NCBI GenBank assembly: GCA_029964075.1
Contig: CM057148.1
Coordinates: 24,917,916 to 24,981,915 of the forward strand
Direction of reading: 5' to 3'
DNA length: 64,000 bases
Origin: Patiria pectinifera
Taxonomy: Eukaryota > Echinodermata > Asteroidea > Valvatida > Asterinidae
Positions 32,388 to 42,800 of this stretch are shown piece by piece. The stretch's first letter is position 1; the number at the start of each line of letters is the position of its first letter. Position numbers and translations under genes: made by a program. The notes below the pieces were generated by a model, which saw only the letters and a list, made by a program, of their open reading frames with translations, was not told the DNA's origin and searched no databases.

Positions 32388-32770
32388 CTGGTTGAAACCA
32401 GTTAAACTGGAAATTGGTGACTGCATGGTTTAGAAATGGTTTATAACTGGCTTTGAATCGGTTTTAACTGATTCAAAACCAGGTAAACCAGTTCAAAACC
32501 AGATAAACCAGTTCCAAACCAGATAAACCAGTTCAAAACCAGATAAACCAGTCAAAACCAGATAAACCAGTTCAAACCAGATAAACCAGTCCCAAACCAG
32601 ATAAACCAGTTCCAAACCAGTTCCAAACCAGATCAACCAGTTCAAACCAGATAAACCAGTTCAAAACCAAATTAGCAAGTTGAAAACCAGATAAACCAGT
32701 TCAAAAGTAGTTCAAAACCAGTCACCAATTTCCAGTTCAACTGGTACCATTTGAAACCAGTTGAACCGGT
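32388..32770. repeat. AAACCAGATAAACCAGTTC minisatellite within inverted ends
   Basis: About ten 18-20 bp units of ACCAGATAAACCAGTTCAA (32480-32710). They are bracketed by an inverted repeat: TTAAACTGGAAATTGGTGACTG (from 32410) with CACCAATTTCCAGTTCAACTGG (from 32722). The array may be the expanded interior of one small transposon. Confidence 0.85.
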
Positions 32771-33429
32771 TTTTTGTTTTCACCTGGGATATATGCATAA
32801 TTATGCAAACCTGAAACAAATTGAATTGATAGATCACTCATAGTTAAGTTGTTGTTTTGCCTGGTTTATTCAATTGTGCAGATTCCTTAATGATCTAATG
32901 TAATTTAATCGGTGACAAGTCTACTGTTTGCAACTCTATTCACTTTATACTGTTTTGTTTGAGAAAATAAAGCATGATTTTAATATTGTAAGACTCTCCA
33001 TCTATAGTTTCTTGCCTCGATCGTGCTTTTTGATGACAAATAAATTTTAAGTCGGCATATTCTAACATAATTTAGGTCTGCATTGGACCAAATTATCACC
33101 TTTTCAACATTGGGACATAACCTATAGGCTAATGTTAAAAAAGGCGATCATTGGGTCCAAGTTACTACGGACTAGATCTGCATATGGGGGCTCCATTCAA
33201 AATCATTCATTTACATATTAAAAAAAGACACCTTTTGAAAAATTCACGTCGTGTTTTAAAACAGAAGAAAGAGAAACAATAATAAATTGTGTTGTGGCTA
33301 TTGACGCACGCCAGTAGCGCGCTAAAGTCTGACACCCTGACGCCGAGAGGAGCAGTTTCAGTGAGGTAACAGAATAGCATGGTAACGCTCATACAAACAA
33401 CATGTCTCAATATTTGATATTTTACATAC
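32771..33429. other. intergenic region upstream of MED25
   Basis: A short hairpin repeat (CACCTTTTCAACATTGGGACA with GTTAAAAAAGGCG, about 33097-33150) resembles one at 29677-29745. No gene is seen. Confidence 0.4.
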
Positions 33430-33594
33430 AAACCGGATGTGCTTTCGATATCAGAAATATTGACTCATCGCGTGTTCGGTGTTTCCCCTCAGAAAACCTC
33501 GTTCTCTTTCATTTGTCCGAAGTGTGAAGCAATCACGATCGGTGTTTGTTCGCATTTATTCAGCAGGGATCGTCGGAATTGGATGGAAGATAAA
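33430..33594 (+). other. putative 5' UTR exon of MED25
   Basis: Ends at a strong donor AAA/GTAAGT (33595). The only sizeable acceptor before the MED25 start codon is at 36576, so an untranslated first exon is required; this segment is the best candidate on position and splice signal. Confidence 0.4.
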
Positions 33595-34636
33595 GTAAGT
33601 GGAATTTTTCGAAGTGCTTGAATTTTTTTTCGTAGTCTCTACTGCCAAAAAGTGCAACAAATCGGCAGCACTCGACAGCGTGTACACATAGGACCTACGT
33701 ACACATGTATAATTAAATTGTGTTTGTTATTTATGGTGTCCTTTTGGGAAAGAATGTTGCATCCTGACGCCACTTTTTTTCATCGTATTTTATCTCAATG
33801 AAATGGTCAGTCATTGCAAAAATGTTGAAAAGACATGAAACTGTCGTGTCTGACATGTCTGAGCTAGCTAGACCTGTGAACGTGGCATTGTATACAACAC
33901 CACGCGCTTCCCTCGGGTAAATACAAGCGACAGCATTCTATCTTTTGATCCGCTACATTATAACCATGTATAATTTTGCCCATAGCCTGAATCACTTACT
34001 TGTTGGGCTTCCTGTGAATGTACACGAGTGTTGGATCTGGCATTGCCAAGAAATTTGATGTAAAGTACGGCACAACTTTGTCACAACGAATGTTTTCAAA
34101 ATGATCAGAAAATCAAAGACAGGCATGACACTGTGGTACCCTGAGTTCCGCATGCCCAAAACGGTAGGAGTATCACCAGTATACCTGACTAACCGTCTTA
34201 CATGACAGGATGACCGTAATACCATGTAAAATTCTGCTAAATCCACTTCGAAAGTCTGCCAAATCACCCAGTATATATTGCTGTTCCATTGTGAAAGGGT
34301 TTGTTTTAAGGATCTTTCAGAAAATGAAGGTTTTTCAAACCAAATGTGCCATATTTTTCTAATTTTTTTTCATTTTCCTTCATCTTCATAATTCTGCCGA
34401 AAAAATATTCTGCTGATTTTCTGTACAACTCATTTTTGTATGCAAATATTCTGTCAAATGTAGCCGAAATTCGGCTAGAACGGTCATGCCATCTAAGTAA
34501 CCGCAGATCACAATAAAGTGTTTTTACTATAGACTGAAGCGTGGTTATGTATATAGCCACGTTCACGGGTCTAGTCTGAGCATGCTGAGAAACATTTCCA
34601 ATTTTTGTTAGAAAATACTTTGAAAATGCACTCAAC
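33595..34636. other. putative MED25 5' intron, repeat-like
   Basis: Fragments of the GTTGCAACCTGACGCC family (33757-33780; 34590-34617). Minus-strand open frames at 33992-34267 and 34306-34665 have no recognisable domain. Confidence 0.35.
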
Positions 34637-35756
34637 GGGGCCGTATCATAAGTCTGACGCCTCATAAGTCTGAAATTTCGGACTTATGAGGCGTCGGATT
34701 TATGAGACATAAGATTGATTTATTCCGCCTGATATAGGTCCGACGTCTCATAAGTCGGACGCTTCATAAGTCCGACGTCTGAAAAATGAGGCGTCGGACC
34801 TATGAGGGGTCGGAGCTATGGATCGTTACCAGAAAAGGTTCATTTGTCCGACAAGGCAAGTACGAGATTAAAAAAAAAATTTGTGACGTTTAAAGTCCGC
34901 GAGGTTGTCTTCTTACATACGGCGCACTGTGCATAGCATGAACTAACTGGCCGCAGATCAGTCCGCCAGCACACAGCTTTTGGCGATCGTGTAGTGTAGG
35001 GCCCCTGTTTTGTTTTGATCAAATTAAAGTTAAAAAAAAATGTATTGCTCAAAAATCAACTTTACAATCAAAAGCACACTGTTCTCAATTCTAATGACAC
35101 CCGTTTTGCAATTTTGAACAGTTTCTTGGGGTAGAAACCATGATTTTCCTGCGCGGTTTGTGCCTTGCAATTCAGCACGCAGTGCCTGCTCGCGGCACAT
35201 CGCACGGTGATCGCCATCTTTGTTTTCGGGTCTCGTGTTGTTACCATTCTGTCATCTTCATTTTACCCCCAACTTTCCCTCAAAAAATCAAAATCCTGCC
35301 CTCTATCTACGACATACCTGTTTATTGAGAATGTCGCCAACTAGTTTGGTTGGTCTAATAATTTTAAAGTGGATTTTGTTCCCTTATGGGAGCCGGGCCC
35401 TACACCACACGATCGCCCAGTTTTTGGCAGCAAGGGTTGACGCTATGGGCGTAAATCTGGGGGGGGGGGGGCCTGGTGCATCCCTTAATGTCAATGTGTA
35501 TTTCGCTTACTCTAACAATTAGAGGCGCTAACATACTGACATTTTACGCAATGTTTGTAAATTGTTTATAGTTAATAATGGCTGTCGGACTTACGAGGCG
35601 TCGGAATAAATATGAGGCTTCAGACTTATGGACAGAAATAAAAATGAATTTAATTGTCGGACCTACATGTACGAAGCATCGGAGCTATGAAGCGTCGGAC
35701 CTATTAGTATGAGGCGTGGGACTTATGAGGCGTGGGACCTAATATGAGCGGACCCC
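34637..35756. mobile_element. 1.1-kb DNA transposon with (CATAAGTCYGACGCCT)n subterminal repeats
   Basis: Flanks CACTCAAC (34629-34636) and CACTCACC (35757-35764) match at 7 of 8 positions. The ends GGGGCCGTATCATAAG and the inverse of GGGGTCCGCTCATATT carry many copies of TGAGGCGTCGGACTTAT in both orientations. A nested inverted pair, GGCGATCGTGTAGTGTAGGG (34981) with its complement (35397-35417), lies inside. No transposase recognised. Confidence 0.85.
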
Positions 35757-36046
35757 CACTCACCTAGTCATGCTAGTGTTAGTCTCCATCAGTCCATAGA
35801 CTTTGTAGCCTACACAACCAAAGAAGTAGCGTCTGGATACATTCTTTCCTCCTGATGCCAATTTTGCCCATTTTGCCAATTTTGTCAATGAAGGTCAGTC
35901 ATTGCCAAAATTTTGAAACGTGAATCTCGGACTGAGAAACATTTCCAATTTTGTTAGGAAGTACTGTTCTTGACTCTCCATAGACTTGTACACAGCCGCC
36001 TATAAAGTGGCATCTCGATACCACAGCCTTTACCTAATTTCTTTAA

Positions 36047-36536
36047 AGGGAATGTACATCATTGGCTTTTGCTGTAATTTTCAGTAATGAACAATATGAG
36101 GGGTTAGTATAATATATCAAATATTGTTACACTGACATGTTTGAAGTTTTGTGTTCAAAAATGCTGGAAAAACTCAGACGTTCAAGTAGTCTGGTTCCTT
36201 GACTCCACTAAAGATGATATGGATCAATTCATAGATGCCGGAAAACTGTAATGTAAGGGAACCAGTCTAGGTGGCCTGCACCCGTTCAAAATTTGGACTG
36301 AAAAAATGGTAAATTTGGAGCAGTAGTTAAAAAATAGTTAGGTTTTTCCAACGGTGGTCAGCCGACCACCGTTGGAAATTTACAATAAAATACCACTTTT
36401 CTTGAAAATGACTTCACACCAGGTGCCATAATTTTACAAGATGCTTAAGACCGTAATTTACCAACATTCTAGTAAGGTATTTCGTAAAAAATTGGTATTT
36501 TGTTTTTTTGATGTTTGCAAATGTTGTATATTCCCT
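36047..36536. mobile_element. TTAA-A element, copy B
   Basis: TTAA at 36043-36046 and 36537-36540. Carries the TCTGGTTCC hairpin (36190-36271) and the 32-bp palindrome at 36346-36377, here with arms CGGTGGTC/GACCACCG. Confidence 0.92.
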
Positions 36537-36576
36537 TTAATGATGATATTTTTCTCCTAAAACTTTTTTTTTTCAG

Positions 36577-36691
36577 ATTTGAAATTATGAATCAGCCAAC
36601 CTCTGTGTAACAACATCGCTTGCTGAACTGTAGATAAAATACCAGTTACCCTTGTTAAAAAAGATTCAGCAGACAAAAAAAAACCTTCAAG
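36577..36691 (+). promoter_or_regulatory. MED25 5' UTR with short upstream frame
   Basis: Follows the acceptor TTTTTTTTTTTTCAG. Contains an upstream ATG with seven codons (ATG AAT CAG CCA ACC TCT GTG TAA, from 36588) before the main start at 36692. Such a frame could lower translation. Confidence 0.55.
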
Positions 36692-36804
36692 ATGATTGGC
36701 ACGGCTGAGAAAGGAAGCAATATCGTGTTTGTGGTCGAAGGAACGGCTGGAATGGGAGCCTACTTCAAGGAGTTGAAAGCGAACTACATCCTGCCTGCAC
36801 TGAT
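36692..36804 (+). CDS. MED25: MED25 exon 1
   Basis: ATG at 36692; it encodes MIGTAEKGSNIVFVVEGTAG and MGAYFKELKANYILPAL. Donor CTGAT/GTAAGC, phase 2. The start is supported by the family's short N-terminus before VFVVEGT. Confidence 0.95.
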
Positions 36805-39800
36805 GTAAGCTTGAAATAAGACTAAGCATTTTGTGTCTTCGTAAGAACTACATTTGAATATAGAAAATATATAAAACATGCAATGGTTATCGAAACGCCA
36901 GCCGACCGTCTGGTTCCCTGACCTGACAATGTTCAACGTCGGGATCTCTGGCTCTTGGAACCAGACTATCAACTGAATGGTTCTCGAACTTCTGCAATGC
37001 CGTAACGATAGCAGTTGAAATCGCAGTACAGCTGTCGAACGACGACTCGGAACAGAATGTATGTATGCATACATGTAGGAGAGTTAAGATCTTTGTTTTA
37101 TGCATAGTGGCTCATTAAATAAAGATCTTAAACCTCCTATACGTACATACTTTCCGTGCCTTTCAATCACAATCAATCAAGTGACTGTTTTCAACAGTTA
37201 AGAGCTCCCAGCATACGTACAGAAGGATTGACTGGCTGCGACTGTTTATGTAACTTGATACACCTAACTTTGATGCCGGGTGATTGATCAGCCAGCTGTG
37301 CCTACCACTTGCCCGCTTTTGTCTGTTGACTGAATTTGACTGGTCACAGTGCTTGCTAGAAATGTGATCTGACTGTTGGTGACTGGCATGCTTAAAAGGC
37401 ATGGCAGGGGAAGAGGATTGTTTTCTTGACTGTCTGTGACTGTTCAGACAGCAGGAGGGTTGATAGAAGATATAGGGTAAACTGGGGTAAAAACGCCCAT
37501 GGGGTAAAAACGCCCACTTGACTTGTTTCCACTTCTAGTAAAAAATGACAAGATGAATTGTTCAATGGAATATATTTTTAATAAGTACAATGTAGATAAA
37601 AACTAATAATAAAAAGAATTAAATTCATTAACATATTTGAAGGGTACGTAGGTGCTGTTGAAAAAAATATTTAAAAAAAAGTTTTAAAAAATGGCCGTCG
37701 AAGGTTTAGCCTATATCGCTTAAAATTATTTTATAAAAAAAAGTATCTTATATTTTTATTATTCTTTAGTTGATATATATTAAGAAGGGTTAATAACATA
37801 ATTATAAATGATTACAATATTAAAATCTATTTTAATATTTGCTTAATAATGTTTTTTGAGTGGGCGTTTTTACCCCGGGCAAAATCAGGGGTCTCGGGGT
37901 AAAAACGCCCAGTACTTTCCTTGATATCAAACTCTATTGCAGCCTCATTTATCTTCAAAAACCTCTCTGTTAGAACTTTCTACAGCATTATGTTTGTTAT
38001 ATGAGTAAGTTTTAGCTATAAGAGTCCCACTACATAAATATTAAACAGTCAGGTGCGGATCCAGAGGCGGGGGGTGGGTCCAAAAAAACAAAAACCCAGC
38101 TCTGTCAAAAAAACAAACAATTATCATACAAATTCCTAAAAAATAAGTTGACCCCCCCCCCTGCTGTGACACCCAAACAAAAATTATACTGGTATAATGT
38201 CCGCCTGTTCGAAATACGATACATCATTCTGTAATCTAGTGTTAATAATCAACGAATTTGAACAGCGCCCCCTATTGAAATATGGTACCAGCCAGCCCCC
38301 CCCCCCAGTTTTTTATTTTACGGAGGCAAAGTGTCTGGAGAAAAAACCTGTGTACATTTTCAGATTTTTTTGCTGATGAAACCCCCCCCCCCTGCGAAAA
38401 CTCCTGGATCCGCCCCTGACAGTGTAGGCCCTATTGTGTGAAGTGGGGAGGTACATGTAGGCAGTATCACTAACTGACGTTATGAAGTGGTAAGGAATCT
38501 GGCATTTGTTTAGTGGCGAATGCCATGGGTCTATGATATGTGAGCAGATTCGCTGATTAATTAAGCAAGACCCCGCCTCTTGACTTCCTAGATTTTGACC
38601 AATCAGCGGGCGCTTTCTATGTCAGGTCTTCGGTCATTCACCATTGCGCGTCATAGACAATGGATTAAAAAGCCCTGCGTCACGCACTCTGTTACCATGT
38701 TACGCGATAACGTGCCCAGCTGTTGTTGCATTACAAAACACTGCATTCGAATTGACCAATCAAACGTTTAGTGAATGAAATGACGTCACAATTTAGTAAT
38801 GTCGACTCCGATTGGCTGAGGCGGGAGATCGCATCTGCATGCTTTGATATATCAGACGTCAGACAGGAGTCTTGGCTCCATGGATAACGGGTGATACTCA
38901 GACTAGCATTTATTAGGGAATGCTCGAGAAATCATGAGCTCATGGCATTTTCTCAAGAAAAAAAATAACACCTCTATGGTGATTTGAGTGTACTTTTAAT
39001 AAGTAAAAATGACTAGAAATGGCTCTAAGACCCAACTGGACCGGTTTCTGCTCTCATGCTATAATAGCAGAGCTTCATTAGTATTAAGCCAAATCCAGTA
39101 TTTTATATTCGGCTAAATTAGTCGTGTCAAATGTTAGGGTGCATAGATACACATAAGTGCATCTAATAACTCCTTTGATAAAGCCTTAGGTTACCAGCAG
39201 TAGGCTAGAAGCACACATACAAAAATGCCTAATAACATGGAACTATGATTTGGCTAAACAAGATTGAAATAGATTTTTCAATATTGGCAGGTCTTATCAT
39301 AATAACCTACAAGTTTGTTATGGGCGAATTATGTACGCTAATGTTCCACTTCCTTCCACATAAAAATACCTGTAACAAATAACCAAGTTCGTAGTTATAA
39401 TTAACCAGTTGTGTTTGAAAAGTTATTTGTATTTGATGAAGTATCCCTCCATATTAAATTAATTACAAAAATATGACTATACTACAGGGAAACCTGTGGT
39501 ATAGCAATTTTTTTTTTATAAATGTGGGCGGGCGTTTTTACCCCGAGGCCCGGGTAAAAACGCCCGCCAAAAGTCCTCTCGAAAAGGGGGGAAAATTTCC
39601 CCTTATCAATATAATGACCATGATATTATATTTGCACCTGATAGAGGAGACATGTATTGCATAAAACCACACATTTACTTCCTGGTGTCTCCAAGTAGTA
39701 CTGAGATATTTAACAAAAACCTAAAAATTGGGCGTTTTTACCCCAGTTTACCCTACATGCACACTACAGAAAAGTCCGGCAGCTGGGTACTTTAAAAAAA

Positions 39801-42800
39801 GGCAGTGGATATTTGGCCGGCGGCGGTTTTCTTTTAGTGAACGTTATTTTCACGGAGGCTGTCTCTGATTGGCTCATACGTCATGTTAGCCATGCTGGCA
39901 AACGTTAGTTTGCCAAAATTTGTCTTTGATTCCTCCAGAAAACTAGCGTCTACTAAAATAAAGCTGACACAGCCAATATGACGTAGTTTTATATTAGCCA
40001 ATCAGAGAAACCCTTTGAAAAATTCAGTTTACTAGAACTTAAAAGAAAACTGGCGCCTGCCAAATACATGTACTTACTTTCTTCTTAAATTAGTAAGTTT
40101 GTAAGATCAGTTTTATGATTCAGTTCTGGTAATGAAACCAAGGATTCACTTAAAGGCTTCCTCAAGGCTTCCTCAAAAGTGCCCTAGGCACTGTAGCTCG
40201 CAAGCCTGAAGAAACTTGTAGAGAGAAGACAATGAGAAAGAAATTACAGTTTTAGAGGTGGGAGGAAAAGCCCGGAAGAATATTCTGGGGAAAACCCACG
40301 TAATCAGGTAGGGACTGAAAACCCAATCCACATATTGGCCCAGGCGGGATTCGAACCCGGGTCACAGCGGTGGAAGGACGAGGATAGAACCACTTGTGTC
40401 AACCTGACTTACCTAAAGTTGTATATAAATTTAGGAGAACATAGTGTCTTTGTTCCAAAAAGTTTCTTTATATAATTCCATTTAAAAAATCCTGATTTTT
40501 TTTTTAGGAGAGCATGTATTATCTTTCAAACCTAGCTTGCTTATTGTCTCTATTTCTTTTTGTTTCAGACATTTCAACGGCGGACCACTTGGCGAAAGCG
40601 ATTTCAGTGGTGATGTGAGTTTTTTTTTTTGGTAATAGTTTTTAAACATTATCAGCATGCATGGTTATAGTTGTCTATCTTGCAGAATAAGTTGTTGTCT
40701 AAGAGTACACATCTTTGATCTTTACACTTCTTAAACTGTTTAATTGTCAACGGTCTATTTTCCAGAATTCAAGGCCGAGTAAAAAAAAAAATAGAAAGTT
40801 TCTGTCCGGTCTTTTTGAAAATATGAAGGAGGCGGGCGTTTTTTTGTTCTTTCATTTTACATTTTCCCCAAAGATGGTGGATTTTTTTCAAGATGGTGGA
40901 TGGATTCTTCAGTTTTCCCGGTAATCCTTACTTTTAGGACACCTCTATTTTTTACAAGTTCTGTTCAAAACTGACTTTTGCAGATGACTGTCCAGTACCA
41001 AAGTGACTTTTGCAGGCTAAAGCAGTCTTTTTTCTTCATATAAATTCATGATAGTTGTAGTTCTGAAAGCACTTTCGAAGAAAATGGGACTTTCCTACCT
41101 TTTTTCGCAGTCAGACGTGCATGTTGTAGTTCTCACATGCGTGAAAGCCCTACATAATGAAAGCCCGATGCTGATTGGCTGCTAAAAAAAATAATTAGTC
41201 TGGTTCTCAGACCAAAAGATTCTGACTACTCCTGAATCTTTTGGTCTGGGAACCAGACTAAAAATAAATAAGTTAGTCTGGTTCTCAGACCAAAAGATTC
41301 TGACTATTCCTGAATCTTTTAGTCTGGGAACCAGACTAAAAATAAATATTTATCAGCCAATCAGCATCGAGCTTTCGTCACATCGAGCTTTCACGTTTGC
41401 CATCTTGGTTTTTGAGTCTGTTTTCTGGTTGTCATCGTCGTCTTTTACCCCTGAATTTCCCTCATAAATCAAAGCCCTGCCCTCTTTCCACAAAATTAAA
41501 CCTGCTGATAATGAAGAAGATGTCATTGCCAATTATTCAGATGTGCCAAGAAGTAACAGAATGTCAATTTTGAGTGTCATTTAGTCAACTGTTTTGGTGA
41601 GTCTTTCCCTTCCTATATAGGAACGGGGTCCTAAAAGTAAGGATTACCGTTTTCCCGACTATATTCATGATATTGCTGATACAAAATTGTGTCCAAAGGG
41701 GCCATAACCCTTTCTACATTTTGTACATAGCTTCCAATTTGTCGGGAAACAAGTTAAAAGACAAAATATGTGCAAAATATTTTGCAAATGCATGGATTTA
41801 AAAAAAAAAAAGGGAAAAAAAGCAGCTGGGAAAAAAGGAAGCGGGTGAGACAAGAAACTAGTTTATTTTTTTACTTGGTCTAATGTTAAAGGAGCACATT
41901 CAAGAGAATGAACCTTTTGGGGCAAAAACACATGTACCAAGAAACGTGATTTTACATTTCCTTCGTAAATGTAAGACATAATGTGTTTTTGTGACCATAT
42001 GTATTGAGATATGACCTGATGGCTTGTAACGAATATGACAAACTTTTGGGGATCGCTGGACAAAAGTGTACCTTTTAAAGGTAAAACTGTTCAGACGTTT
42101 TTTAGACCGCATTTTCTGGGGTGTTGAAAGTCATTTTCTTTAATACACCAGTGATAAAAGGTAATGTACAACATTTGCAAACATTAAAAAAAAAATACCA
42201 AATTATTATTTATACATTACTTGACTGTGAGTAAATAATAGTCTGAGCTGAAGCATTGCGTGAAATCGTTGCGCCTGGTATGCTGTAGTTTTTAAAAAAA
42301 ATATGGAATTTTGTATCTTTTCCAACGATAGTTTGGCCAACCGTCCTTGGACGAAATCCATTTTTTTCCCTTTCAAATACTACCCTCAATTGAACGAACT
42401 TACTTAGTCCACATTTTGTATGCAGTCGGCATCGGTAAACATACCCATGAATGAGCATAAGCCAGGTAGTCTGGTTCCCTGACCTGACAATTCCCTGACG
42501 TCTATGAATTTTCCAGTTTCATCTGAAGCGCAGGGTCAGGGAACCAGATTGAAAGATTAGCATTTGTTTTGTTTTGGTTCATCTGGCACTCATGAACAAA
42601 CAACTTTAAGCAGGTCAGTGGATACAAATGGTGGAATGATAATTGCTATTAAATACTAACTCCTAAAATCCATCCATTTCTGAAATTTACAGCAAAAGCA
42701 AATGTTGTATAACCTTTAAAGCTATAGTCCATCATTTTCAGCCATCCGAAAAGTACCGGTAGCTGGCGTAATTATTGTTGAAAAACATACTTGGTTGAAA

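Larger units (their letters stand above)
37475..39753. mobile_element. 2.3-kb TA-flanked transposon with GGGGTAAAAACGCCC ends
   Basis: TA on both sides. Perfectly inverted ends GGGTAAACTGGGGTAAAAAC / GTTTTTACCCCAGTTTACCC. The GGGTAAAAACGCCC motif recurs inside at about 37500, 37862, 37897, 39530 and 39549. No transposase frame is seen, so it is non-autonomous or decayed. It contains a nested element at 38050-38418. Confidence 0.88.

Noticed and set aside
33992-34665. Two minus-strand open frames of 91 and 119 codons
   Set aside because: No domain, no conserved splice arrangement; the region contains transposon fragments.
40350-40369. Apparent tRNA gene (perfect B box and T arm)
   Set aside because: The acceptor and anticodon arms do not fold into a cloverleaf, and the downstream body is SINE sequence.
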